Below, piece after piece: positions 34,002-42,442 of a DNA stretch of 64,000 nt. How positions within the stretch are numbered: position 1 is the first letter of the stretch; every line of letters begins with the position of its first letter. This stretch comes from RUG708 sp050946535 (GTDB lineage: Bacteria > Bacillota > Clostridia > Peptostreptococcales > Anaerovoracaceae): contig JBMNUZ010000007.1 of the NCBI GenBank assembly GCA_050946535.1, positions 1 through 64,000 on the forward strand. The letters are read 5' to 3'. The notes under the pieces were generated by a model that saw only the letters and a list, made by a program, of their open reading frames with translations, was not told where the DNA came from and did no database searches. The position numbers were made by a program, and so were the translations under genes.

Positions 34002-34775
34002 ATGAACAACGGCCCTGTAGGTGTGTTCGATTCGGGACTGGGCGGCATAAGCGTACTGAGAGAGATAAAGAAGCTGATGCCGGATGAAAAGTATATATAT
34101 TATGGCGATTCGCTGAACGCCCCTTACGGCACGCGGACAGATGAAGATGTTTTCAATCTGACGCATAACGTGTTTACCACGCTTATGGACAAAGGCGTAA
34201 AGGCTGTCATAATCGCATGCAACACCGCGACGAGCGTGGCGGTGAGGCGTCTCAGGGCGGAATATCCTTCGGTCCCTATAGTAGGAATGGAGCCGGCTAT
34301 AAAACCGGCGTCCGAAGAAAATAAAGGAGGCCGCGTAGTTGTTATGGCCACTCCTGTCACATTGAGGCGCCCGAAATTTGTAACGAAGATGGATAAATAT
34401 TCGGAAATAGCGGAAATCGTTCCGATGCCGGCGCCGGGGATCGTCAGATATATCGAAAGCGGAAAACTTCACGACGAAGGCCTCAGGGAATACATAAACG
34501 GACTTTTCGAAGGCCTCGAGGGAAGGCCGGCTGACGCGGTCGTGCTGGGATGCACTCACTTCCCGTTTGCAGCCGATATCATTCAGGAGGCAGCCGGCCC
34601 GCAGGCCCGCCTCTACGACGGAAGCCTGGGCACAGCAAAGGAACTCAGGCGCCGCATGATCGAACAAGATCTGCTCTGCAGCGGCACGGAGGAAAGCACC
34701 GTTGAAATCATGAATTCGGCGGGCGAAGAGCAGGCAGAACTTTCGAGGAAACTGTTCACGGGGGAAATATCATAA
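34002..34775 (+). CDS. murI: Glutamate racemase MurI
   Basis: Makes D-glutamate for peptidoglycan. A 257-residue cytoplasmic enzyme with GVFDSGLGGISVL at 7-19 and the two catalytic cysteines, Cys73 (IACNTATS) and Cys184 (LGCTHFPF). AAGGAGGTGCTCAGG precedes the ATG at 34002; the longer frame from 33960 would put that binding site inside the gene. Normal length; nothing odd. Confidence 0.96.
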   Translation: MNNGPVGVFDSGLGGISVLREIKKLMPDEKYIYYGDSLNAPYGTRTDEDVFNLTHNVFTTLMDKGVKAVIIACNTATSVAVRRLRAEYPSVPIVGMEPAIKPASEENKGGRVVVMATPVTLRRPKFVTKMDKYSEIAEIVPMPAPGIVRYIESGKLHDEGLREYINGLFEGLEGRPADAVVLGCTHFPFAADIIQEAAGPQARLYDGSLGTAKELRRRMIEQDLLCSGTEESTVEIMNSAGEEQAELSRKLFTGEIS

Positions 34776-34785
34776 ACTGTATTAA

Positions 34786-34834
34786 TGCATATTTATTAAT
34801 AATTGTTGCATAATTATTAATATTGACGTATAAT
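34786..34834 (+). promoter_or_regulatory. argD promoter with two ArgR-like boxes
   Basis: The promoter is TTGCAT (34806-34811), 17-bp spacer, TATAAT (34829-34834). Two copies of an AT-rich 15-mer, TGCATATTTATTAAT (34786-34800) and TGCATAATTATTAAT (34807-34821), differ at one base and are exactly 21 bp apart, two helical turns. The second covers the -35 and spacer. Their form (TG/CAT-W-rich-ATTAAT) and placement fit ArgR/AhrC boxes, the arginine-responsive repressor. Confidence 0.72.
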
Positions 34835-34990
34835 TACACGCATAACCGAAGAATAGTTTTAATGCTTATGTGGAAAATCAATCGGAATCGTTCTGCCGTA
34901 CACTCGTTTGAAAGGGAGCGGAAAGCTGATGCTGCCGCAAAAGGCGGTGCAGGCTGACGAGGCAGTGCAGACGCCGTGAAAGGAAATAAA

Positions 34991-36160
34991 ATGGAAAACC
35001 ATGTAATGAATACTTACAACCGTTTTGACATTGTAGCTGAAAGCGGACACGGCCCGTGGATAATCGACGATAAAGGCAATGAATACCTCGACTTTATCTC
35101 CGGCATCGCTGTAAACTGTCTCGGCCACGCTGCCCCTCAGATCGCAGAGACGCTCGCGGAACAGGCGTCAAAACTCATTCACGTCTCCAACCTCATGTGG
35201 ACCCAGCCGCAGATCGACCTCGCAAACAAGCTGGCCGAAGCGAGCGGACTCGACAAGGTGTTCTTCTGCAACAGCGGTACAGAGGCGAATGAAACGGCGC
35301 TCAAGATCGCGCGCAAATACGGATATGAGAAGAACAAGGGCAAAAAGACGAAGATAATCTGCTTCAGCAATTCTTTCCACGGAAGAACGATGGGAGCTCT
35401 CGCGGTCACGGCTCAGGAAAAATTCAGGGAGCCGTTCCGTCCGCTCATCGGTGATGTGTACGACGCTGAATTCAACGATATCGATTCGGTAAAGGCTCTC
35501 ATGGACGACGACGTCTGCGCCGTAATCATCGAACTCGTACAGGGCGAAAGCGGCGTCCTCCCTGCGGACAAGAAGTTCGCGGAAGACCTGAGAGCGCTCT
35601 GCGACGAGCACGACGCACTCCTGATCTGCGACGAGGTTCAGTGCGGCATGGGACGCTCGGGAAAACTCTTCGCGTATCAGCGTTACGGCATCATGCCTGA
35701 CATCGCTACTACTGCAAAGGCTCTCGGCGGAGGCATGCCTATAGGTGCTGTGATGGCCAGCGACAAAGCCTCGCAGTATTTCGTCCCGGGAGATCACGGC
35801 TGCACGTTCGGAGGAAATCCTCTGGCATGCGCGTGCGGCAATACGATCATGCACGAGCTCCTCGAAAACGGCGTGCTCGATAACGTAAATAAAATGAGCG
35901 AATATTTCTTCGGCAGACTCAACGCACTCAAGGATAAATATCCTGACAAAATCAACCTCGTCAGAGGCATGGGGCTTCTGATCGGCGTTCAGATGAAAGA
36001 AGGATTTCAGGCACCGGCTCTGGAAGCCGCACGCAAGCACGGCCTTCTGCTCGCCGGAGCGGGAAACGAAGTCATAAGGTTCCTGCCGCCGCTCAACGTA
36101 AAGGCTGAAGAGATAGACGAAGCGACAGCCCGTTTCGAAGCCGCAGTTAAAGAACTGTAA
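34991..36160 (+). CDS. argD: Acetylornithine aminotransferase ArgD
   Basis: PLP-dependent class III aminotransferase of arginine synthesis, N-acetylglutamate semialdehyde to N-acetylornithine. It may also serve lysine synthesis. The 389-residue product has NSGTEANETA near 94-103, ICDEVQCGMGRSG with Asp214, and the PLP Lys243 in TTAKALGGGMPIGA. AAAGGAAAT precedes the ATG at 34991; a GTG at 34976 overlaps that site. No other arg genes are nearby. The last codons (RFEAAVKEL) are echoed in the spacer just downstream. Confidence 0.9.
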   Translation: MENHVMNTYNRFDIVAESGHGPWIIDDKGNEYLDFISGIAVNCLGHAAPQIAETLAEQASKLIHVSNLMWTQPQIDLANKLAEASGLDKVFFCNSGTEANETALKIARKYGYEKNKGKKTKIICFSNSFHGRTMGALAVTAQEKFREPFRPLIGDVYDAEFNDIDSVKALMDDDVCAVIIELVQGESGVLPADKKFAEDLRALCDEHDALLICDEVQCGMGRSGKLFAYQRYGIMPDIATTAKALGGGMPIGAVMASDKASQYFVPGDHGCTFGGNPLACACGNTIMHELLENGVLDNVNKMSEYFFGRLNALKDKYPDKINLVRGMGLLIGVQMKEGFQAPALEAARKHGLLLAGAGNEVIRFLPPLNVKAEEIDEATARFEAAVKEL

Positions 36161-36207
36161 TGACCTGATTGAAATTCCGTTTCGAAGCAGCAGCCAAGGA
36201 ACTGTAA
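36131..36207. repeat. Imperfect duplication of the argD 3' end
   Basis: The last 30 bases of argD including the stop (36131-36160) recur at 36178-36207 with four substitutions. The second copy would still read RFEAAAKEL-stop, but has no gene in front of it. Confidence 0.85.
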
Positions 36208-36383
36208 AATCCGGCTTGAACCGTTGTCGGAGAATGTAAAAACCGGATTGCCGGACCGAAGAACCGCAGCTTCATGACAGGGGAAAAACCCGCTCTTTGA
36301 CAAGGGCAAAATGGAAATTTATTGAAGTTATTTTATTAACAACATCGAAATGGACAACTGGATAAAGTAATGCATAAAACACG

Positions 36384-36410
36384 AGCCGCCGCATATTGTG
36401 GCGGCTTTTT
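36384..36410 (+). terminator. Terminator downstream of argD
   Basis: AGCCGCC (36384-36390) pairs with GGCGGCT (36400-36406), then TTTTT. The spacer 36161-36682 holds this, the duplicated argD end, an inverted repeat ATCAGCAA/TTGCTGAT (36454-36461, 36491-36498) and the next promoter. Confidence 0.85.
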
Positions 36411-36513
36411 CGGACAGAAGCCCGAATTATTTATGCATCAATGACTGTATATTATCAGCAAATTACATACAATACGAATATTACATATTCTTGCTGATTA
36501 CAGGCCATATTTT

Positions 36514-36542
36514 TTGACTTTTAAAGTTATATTGAATAGAAT
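36514..36542 (+). promoter_or_regulatory. Promoter of the 36683-cstA operon
   Basis: TTGACT (36514-36519), 17-bp spacer, TAGAAT (36537-36542), the same -10 as the infC promoter. The inverted repeat at 36454-36498 lies just upstream and may bind an activator. Confidence 0.8.
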
Positions 36543-36682
36543 ATTAATAATATTTTTACAAATAACCGCGTTAATATGTGAAAGTCGCAGCTATGTTAAA
36601 AAACGCAGTGCGGAATCACGATGTGCAGACACCGGGAATGTCTGACGGCGCGGAGACATATATCAGGTAAGAAGAAATCGAA

Positions 36683-37249
36683 ATGCCAGAAATTTTACAA
36701 GAAGATCCGGTGAACGAATACCGGGATAAGAGAGAGAAGTTTCTCGACAGGCTCCTGAGAAATTACGAGCCGTATTATACGATAACCAGATTCGATGAAG
36801 AAGACGGAAACATAGAAGAGACCGAAGGCCTGCCGCTGAGGGCGCAGTGCGTGTTCGACGTGCATTCGGAAAAGTATGTTCTCGTCAAGAAGGCTGTACT
36901 TTACGAAGCCGACAGCCACGAATATCTGTATATTTTTGTAGCTCCTCACTTTACGAAGGAGCTTTACGATCAGTGCCACAAGGCAGCTTATGAAAAGGGC
37001 ATGGAGCTTGTGGATCCGAAGCCCGGTCATATGTATTCGTATATAACAGCATATTATATTTGTGATTCGTGCGACCCTGAGGTCGTGAAAGCGGTCAGAA
37101 AGACACGCATAAGAAAGAATTTCCTGCTCTCTTTCAGAGGGTGGATGGAATTTCACAATGCTCTCATCAATGTGGGAGAGAAGACCGTGGTGACGAATCA
37201 TGCAGGAAAGGGAAATATCAAATTCCTGAGGAAGCTGCTTCAACATTAA
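36683..37249 (+). CDS. Hypothetical protein preceding cstA
   Basis: A 188-residue soluble protein I do not recognise. It is mixed alpha/beta with a two-Cys ICDSCDPEVVKAVRK segment near 132-145, several aromatic residues, no membrane segments and no signal peptide. It opens with EYRDKREKFLDRLLRNYEPYY, a helical start. Its binding site (AAGAAGAAATCGAA) is weak. The gene ends 32 bases before cstA with no terminator, so the two are co-expressed. A regulatory or accessory role for the transporter is only a guess. Confidence 0.75.
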   Translation: MPEILQEDPVNEYRDKREKFLDRLLRNYEPYYTITRFDEEDGNIEETEGLPLRAQCVFDVHSEKYVLVKKAVLYEADSHEYLYIFVAPHFTKELYDQCHKAAYEKGMELVDPKPGHMYSYITAYYICDSCDPEVVKAVRKTRIRKNFLLSFRGWMEFHNALINVGEKTVVTNHAGKGNIKFLRKLLQH

Positions 37250-37281
37250 TATGTTTTTATATATTCAGGAGGTTAAAGTTT

Positions 37282-39021
37282 ATGAATGGTTTAGTTTTGT
37301 TCCTGATATGCATGGTCATATTGGGATGCGGCTATTTATTCTACAGTAAATGGCTCGCGGATCAATGGGGGCTGGACGACAGCAATATAACGCCTGCCCA
37401 TCAGTATGAAGACGGAGTCGACTACGAACCTGCAAAGGCTCCTGTGCTCATGGGACACCACTTCTCGTCGATAGCCGGAGCAGGCCCGATAAACGGCCCT
37501 ATTCAGGCTGCGGTATTCGGCTGGGTTCCTGTAATTCTGTGGGTGCTCATCGGAGGAATCTTCTTCGGAGCAGTTCACGATTTCGGAGCGCTGTTCGCTT
37601 CGATCAGGCACAAAGGCCAGTCGATCGGTGAAGTAATCCACGATACTATGGGTCTCAAAATGAAGAGGATTTTCCTGGTTTTCGCATACCTGACTCTTCT
37701 TCTCGTAGTCGCTGCCTTTGCTTCAATCGTAGCTTCTACATTTACGGCGACCTATACCGATTCTGGTGAGATCGACTACGCAGCGAGTGCATCCAATGCT
37801 TCTACCGCAATGATTTCTATCTTATTCATAGTTATTGCAATAATATTTGGATTCCTCGTATACAGAAGAAATGTTTCTCTTGCAGTATCGACTATCATAG
37901 GCGTGGCTGCCATCATTTGCATTATCGTCATCGGCCTCAACTGGCACCCGATCTACCTGTCGAGCACGGCATGGATGTTCGTTCTCGGAGTATATATCAT
38001 GATCGCTTCGGTAGTTCCTGTATGGATACTCCTGCAGCCTCGTGACTATCTGAGCTCGTTCCTGCTGTACTTCATGATGATCGTAGCTGTTGTAGGTATC
38101 ATCGGCGCTCATCCTCATATGGACATGCCTGCATTCACAGGCTGGAAGGATACGATCGCTCCTACAGGAACTTCGCTCGGATATCTGTTCCCTGCACTGT
38201 TCGTAACTATCGCCTGCGGTGCGATTTCAGGTTTCCATTCGCTCGTTTCGTCCGGAACCACGGCTAAGCAGCTCGATAAAGAAACTCAGGCCCGTCCTAT
38301 CGGATACGGCGCGATGATCATCGAGTGCATACTCGCAGTTATTTCGACGCTCGCTGTCGGTTACATCTGGACAAGCTATTCATCGGGAGAAACAGTAGTA
38401 CCTACTGCAGTATTTGCAAGCGGTATCTCCAAGATGGTAGCTACGATTCCGTTCCTCAAGGGAACAGAGAACGTATGCTTTACTATGCTGATCCTCGCAG
38501 TTTCGGTATTCTGCCTGACCTCGCTCGATACAGCTACACGTCTTTCGCGTTACATGTTCCAGGAATTCTGGCTCGGCGAAGGCGAGACTTTAAAGACTGT
38601 TACAGGATACAAGAAAGTCCTGACGAACCCTTACGTTGCAACGGTCATCACCGTAGTTCTCGGCATCACCCTCGGACTCACGGGATACGCGAAGATCTGG
38701 CCTATGTTCGGAGCTGCAAACCAGCTGCTCGCAGCTATCGGCCTCCTCGCTGTGGCGACATGGCTCGGCAAGATTCAGAAGAACAACAAGATGCTCTTCA
38801 TTCCTATGATCTTCATGCTTGTTGTTACGATAACTTCACTCTGCTTTACAATTAAGAACAAAGTCCTCGTACTCATCACGGGCGGTCCTGAGACGGGATG
38901 GGCTATCGCTCTCCTGGCTCTCGCCGTAGTACTGATTGCCCTGGCGGTTATTCTCGCCGTAGACGGCATCAAGATCCTTGTCGGACAGGCTCGTGACAAG
39001 AAAGCAGGCGCAGAGGCTTAA
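37282..39021 (+). CDS. cstA: Carbon starvation protein CstA-type transporter
   Basis: A 579-residue membrane protein of the CstA family, which imports pyruvate or peptides. About 15 hydrophobic segments; family signatures include GHHFSSIAGAGPINGP near 59-76, FGAVHDFGALFASIRHKGQSIGEV near 95, and SGFHSLVSSGTTAKQLDKE near 315. AGGAGGTTAAAG precedes the ATG at 37282; an in-frame extension to 37141 lies inside the previous gene. High use of GCA/GTA/CCT codons suggests strong expression. Confidence 0.93.
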   Translation: MNGLVLFLICMVILGCGYLFYSKWLADQWGLDDSNITPAHQYEDGVDYEPAKAPVLMGHHFSSIAGAGPINGPIQAAVFGWVPVILWVLIGGIFFGAVHDFGALFASIRHKGQSIGEVIHDTMGLKMKRIFLVFAYLTLLLVVAAFASIVASTFTATYTDSGEIDYAASASNASTAMISILFIVIAIIFGFLVYRRNVSLAVSTIIGVAAIICIIVIGLNWHPIYLSSTAWMFVLGVYIMIASVVPVWILLQPRDYLSSFLLYFMMIVAVVGIIGAHPHMDMPAFTGWKDTIAPTGTSLGYLFPALFVTIACGAISGFHSLVSSGTTAKQLDKETQARPIGYGAMIIECILAVISTLAVGYIWTSYSSGETVVPTAVFASGISKMVATIPFLKGTENVCFTMLILAVSVFCLTSLDTATRLSRYMFQEFWLGEGETLKTVTGYKKVLTNPYVATVITVVLGITLGLTGYAKIWPMFGAANQLLAAIGLLAVATWLGKIQKNNKMLFIPMIFMLVVTITSLCFTIKNKVLVLITGGPETGWAIALLALAVVLIALAVILAVDGIKILVGQARDKKAGAEA

Positions 39022-39073
39022 AAAACATATTGATATATGAAGCAGATTTCCGGCGGCAGAGCTGCCGGGACGG

Positions 39074-39105
39074 ACAGGCCGTCTCATTGCGGGACGGCCT
39101 GTTTT
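39074..39105 (+). terminator. Terminator of cstA
   Basis: ACAGGCCGTC (39074-39083) pairs with GACGGCCTGT (39093-39102), then TTTT. Confidence 0.87.
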
Positions 39106-39180
39106 GCGTTCTGAAATCTTGCTGCCCTGCATTAACAGCCGTGGCCGCCTGTCGCATTACGGGACAGCTTGTTTTACGTT
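39081..39180. repeat. Duplicated terminator segment after cstA
   Basis: The 30 bases at 39081-39110, the terminator's right part, recur at 39151-39180 with five substitutions, 70 bp apart. The second copy forms a weaker hairpin (CTGTC/GACAG) with TTTT nearby. Confidence 0.75.
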
Positions 39181-39225
39181 ATAAAAACCAGTTTCGTTAA
39201 GAGTTAGTTATATATAATTTCTATA

Positions 39226-39287
39226 TTGACATGCTGAGTTAGTGATGCTAAACTAATCATTGCCCGGAGAGGTTAGTAGTAACTAAC
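39226..39287 (+). promoter_or_regulatory. feo promoter with two TTAG/CTAA palindromes
   Basis: Promoter TTGACA (39226-39231), 17-bp spacer, TAAACT (39249-39254) with TGC before it. TTAG-N5-CTAA (39239-39251) lies across the spacer and -10. GTTAGT-AGTA-ACTAAC (39272-39287) lies just after the start point. TTAG...CTAA half-sites are typical of the DtxR/IdeR/MntR metal repressors. The TTAGT-N4-ACTAA form recurs at 43473-43486. Confidence 0.75.
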
Positions 39288-39289
39288 AT

Positions 39290-39490
39290 ATGGACGTTCG
39301 CTTTGGCATGTGGCAGCCATTCTGGCTTGCGGCACTTACTCTTGCGTGAGTGAGGCAATCGCTCTGGTAAGCGGCACTCAATCAGTAGCGCGGCGTACGC
39401 TATGGCGTGAAATCACGCTCTGGTGCAATGCATCCGCCAGGGTATCCGTAAGGCTTTCCGGGTTGAAATTATATCTGTTTTATTTGTTAT
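39290..39490 (+). other. Long feo leader with internal repeats
   Basis: About 220 bases of GC-rich leader without an ORF, unlike the AT-rich spacers around it. CGCTCTGGT occurs at 39360-39368 and 39416-39424. Short inverted repeats such as CACTTACTC...GTGAGTG and GGCGTG...CACGC allow several stems. It may be a structured regulatory RNA; I recognise no known class. Confidence 0.4.
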
Positions 39491-39508
39491 ATCACAGGAG
39501 GTCGCATT

Positions 39509-39718
39509 ATGCCGTTAAGCATGGCGCACGTAGGAGACGTTGTTACAATAATCCGCATTATAGGCAGCGAAAGTGTCCGCCGCCATCTCACGGATCTCGG
39601 ATTCACCGCGGGGGAGAGGGTGACGGTTGTGAACAAAGTCTACGGTAATCTTATCGTCCTGATAAGAGATACACGTGTCGCTCTCGATGAGAAAATGGCT
39701 GACCGCATAATAGTCTGA
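39509..39718 (+). CDS. feoA: FeoA-type SH3-like protein, first copy
   Basis: A 69-residue FeoA domain (SLAHVG-like start SMAHVGDVVTIIRI, then HLTDLGFTAGERVTVVNK and a final DEKMADRIIV). FeoA is a small cytoplasmic partner of the ferrous iron permease FeoB, probably tuning its GTPase. AGGAGGTCGCATT precedes the ATG. A second feoA follows 33 bases later; paired FeoA proteins before FeoB are common in Clostridia. Confidence 0.93.
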   Translation: MPLSMAHVGDVVTIIRIIGSESVRRHLTDLGFTAGERVTVVNKVYGNLIVLIRDTRVALDEKMADRIIV

Positions 39719-39751
39719 TCTGCAGTCTGACGGAAAGAAGGAAGGATTACT

Positions 39752-39976
39752 ATGAGCAGGACTTTGAGGGACGTAAATGTAGGCGAAACGGTTAGCGTTG
39801 TCAAACTCAACGGCTCGGGTCCGGTGAAGCGCCGCATAATGGATATGGGTCTTACGAAAGGCACCGAAATCTACGTGAGGAAAGTAGCTCCGCTGGGAGA
39901 TCCGGTCGAGCTCACGGTGCGCGGATACGAGCTTTCCGTAAGAAAAGACGATGCCGGACTTATAGAGGTCCGGTAG
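39752..39976 (+). CDS. feoA: FeoA-type SH3-like protein, second copy
   Basis: A 74-residue FeoA with LRDVNVGETVSVVKLNGSGPVKRRIMDMGLTKGTEIYVRKVAPLGDPVEL, the more canonical of the two, ending in LIEVR. It differs enough from the first copy (which lacks the APLGDP turn) that the two may form a heteromer on FeoB. AAAGAAGGAAGG precedes the ATG. It lies 75 bases before feoB. Confidence 0.95.
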   Translation: MSRTLRDVNVGETVSVVKLNGSGPVKRRIMDMGLTKGTEIYVRKVAPLGDPVELTVRGYELSVRKDDAGLIEVR

Positions 39977-40051
39977 ATGCCGGATTATAAAGTTTATTGT
40001 CTGAACCGCCGCAGTACGAAGGCGGTGTAATTTTATGAGGAGCAACAATTA

Positions 40052-42235
40052 ATGTCTGTACGAATCGCACTTGCAGGAAACCCGAACTGCGGCAAAACGA
40101 CGCTGTTTAACCGCCTGACAGGCGCTAATCAGTACGTCGGCAACTGGCCGGGTGTAACGGTTGAGAAAAAAGAAGGAAAGCTCAGGGGAAAATACCAGGG
40201 CGAAGACATCATCGTCACGGATCTTCCAGGAATTTATTCGCTTTCTCCTTATACGCTGGAAGAGGTCGTCAGCAGGGACTATCTTCTTAAGGAGCATCCT
40301 GAGGTCATCGTCGATCTGGTGGATGCGACCAACATCGAGAGAAATCTCTATCTGACGACGCAGCTGATCGAAACAGGAATTCCTGTTGTCGTGGCACTCA
40401 ACATGGCTGATCTTCTCGATAAGAGAAAGATCAGGATAAATACCGATAAGCTCGGGAAAATGCTTGGCTGCAAGGTGGTATCGATTTCGGCTCTCAAGGG
40501 GACAGGCCTCGAAGAACTGATGGATACAGCAATTGCAGAGGGTATGAAACTTGACAGGAAGATCCCGGCACCTGTATTCGGATCTGATGTGGAAGGAGCC
40601 GTTTCAGCTGTCGAAGCACAGATACCTGACGAAGTGCCTGACGAAGAGAGACGCTGGTACGCGGTCAAGCTGATCGAAAACGACAGCAAGATCGGAACTG
40701 CGCTCGATCTCGCGCCGAAAGCTTTCGACGTTGCGGCCGAAAAGAGAACTGCTCTTGAAACAGCTGCCGACGACGATATCGAGAGCATAATAACGAACGA
40801 AAGATATCAATACATCAAGCGGGTGGTCGGCAAGACAGTGAAGCTGCCGGCGGACAGAACGACGATATCGGATAAGATAGACAGGGTCGTGACGAACAGA
40901 ATACTCGGCCTGCCGATATTCATCCTGATCATGTTCGGAGTCTACTATGTTTCGATTACGACGGTCGGAACGATGATGACCGACTGGGTCAACGACGTAT
41001 TCGTTCCGTGGGTACAAAGCGGAGCTGCTACAGGACTTCAGGCTGCAGGAGCAAGCGATCTGCTCACGTCGCTTCTCGTAGACGGAGTGATCGGAGGCCT
41101 GGGCGCGGTTTTAGGATTCACTCCTCAGATGGCTGTCCTGTTCCTCTGCCTTTCGATCCTCGAGGACTGCGGCTACATGGTGCGCATAGCCTTTGTAATG
41201 GACCGCATATTCCGCCATTTCGGACTTTCGGGAAAGAGCTTCATACCGCTGCTCATCTCGTCCGGATGCGGAGTTCCCGGAATAATGGCATCCAAGACCA
41301 TCGAGCAGGACAACGACAGGCGCCTTACGATAATGACGGCGACGTTCATTCCGTGCGGGGCTAAGCTTCCTGTCATAGCTCTCATGGGCGGAGTCATCAC
41401 ATCGTATGCGGTTACCGGTGATTACACGGCAGGCGGCTTCATCGCGCCTCTCATGTATTTCATAGGAATCGCAGCGGTACTGGTTTCGGCAATAATCCTG
41501 AAAAAGACAAAACCTTTCTCGGGTGAGCCAGCGCCGTTCGTAATGGAACTTCCTCAGTATCACATTCCTGAGGCCAGGACGATTCTCCTCCATGTATGGG
41601 AAAGACTGAAGTCATTCCTGATCAAAGCAGGAACGATTCTCTTCCTGGCGACGATCGTGATGTGGTTCCTCGCATCATTCGGCGTCAGCGGCGGACATTT
41701 CGGACTCGTCGATGATTCGTCGGATTCGATCCTCGCTCTTATCGGCGGAGCGATCGCTCCGATATTTGCACCTCTCGGATTCGGCGAATGGCAGCCTGTA
41801 GCGGCTTCGATCTCCGGATTTACTGCAAAGGAATCGATCGTGTCGACGATGGGCGTGCTCGCGAACGCAGGAAGCGAAGAGGATGTAGTATTGATAGGAG
41901 CTGCAATTGCGGCGTGGTTCCCTAACGCGGTCGCGGCGTTCTCATTCCTGCTGTTCAATCTTCTCGATTCACCGTGCTTCGCAGCAATCGGTACGATCGC
42001 ATCTGAGATGAACGACAGAAAGTGGTTCTGGTTCGCGATAATCTATCAGAACGTATTTGCATACACCATATGCCTGATGGTTTATCAGCTCGGCCTCTGG
42101 TTTACGACGGGCGCGTTTTCAGGAGGAACGATTGTTGGTATAATAATACTGGCAATATACCTGTACCTGCTCTTCCGTCCTGATCCGTACAAGGAAAGAA
42201 GACTGCATGTGAGACGTTCCGTTTCGGCAGCCTGA
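40052..42235 (+). CDS. feoB: Ferrous iron transporter FeoB
   Basis: Imports Fe2+ across the cytoplasmic membrane, driven or gated by GTP. The N-terminal G domain has G1 GNPNCGKT (9-16), the VGNWPGVTVEKKEG switch region, G3 DLPG and G4 NMAD near 116. A helical GDI-like region (about 180-265) and a membrane domain with two Gate repeats follow (SSGCGVPGIMASKT near 405, SGFTAKESIVSTMG near 588). The 727-residue length is usual. GAGGAGCAAC precedes the ATG. Core of an iron-uptake cluster with two feoA genes and four small accessory genes. Confidence 0.97.
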   Translation: MSVRIALAGNPNCGKTTLFNRLTGANQYVGNWPGVTVEKKEGKLRGKYQGEDIIVTDLPGIYSLSPYTLEEVVSRDYLLKEHPEVIVDLVDATNIERNLYLTTQLIETGIPVVVALNMADLLDKRKIRINTDKLGKMLGCKVVSISALKGTGLEELMDTAIAEGMKLDRKIPAPVFGSDVEGAVSAVEAQIPDEVPDEERRWYAVKLIENDSKIGTALDLAPKAFDVAAEKRTALETAADDDIESIITNERYQYIKRVVGKTVKLPADRTTISDKIDRVVTNRILGLPIFILIMFGVYYVSITTVGTMMTDWVNDVFVPWVQSGAATGLQAAGASDLLTSLLVDGVIGGLGAVLGFTPQMAVLFLCLSILEDCGYMVRIAFVMDRIFRHFGLSGKSFIPLLISSGCGVPGIMASKTIEQDNDRRLTIMTATFIPCGAKLPVIALMGGVITSYAVTGDYTAGGFIAPLMYFIGIAAVLVSAIILKKTKPFSGEPAPFVMELPQYHIPEARTILLHVWERLKSFLIKAGTILFLATIVMWFLASFGVSGGHFGLVDDSSDSILALIGGAIAPIFAPLGFGEWQPVAASISGFTAKESIVSTMGVLANAGSEEDVVLIGAAIAAWFPNAVAAFSFLLFNLLDSPCFAAIGTIASEMNDRKWFWFAIIYQNVFAYTICLMVYQLGLWFTTGAFSGGTIVGIIILAIYLYLLFRPDPYKERRLHVRRSVSAA

Positions 42236-42242
42236 TCTCCGG

Positions 42243-42310
42243 GATCATGCAGAATCTTCGTGATCATGCATAATCTTCAGGATCATGCAGAGATAGATCG
42301 TGCAGAAGGA
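42243..42310. repeat. Short tandem repeats downstream of feoB
   Basis: Two 19-bp units, GATCATGCAGAATCTTCGT (42243-42261) and GATCATGCATAATCTTCAG (42262-42280), then two shortened units GATCATGCAGAGATA (42281-42295) and GATCGTGCAGAAGGA (42296-42310). Confidence 0.85.
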
Positions 42311-42442
42311 GAAGGATCGTAAAGAGCTGGAAAGAAAGGTACTTTAATCTGGCAAATAACTTCTAACTGATAATATATAGATAATTCAGATATGCGGATT
42401 CCGCGTATGATTCAGCGGCAGACATCGCAGGGAGATGATGAT

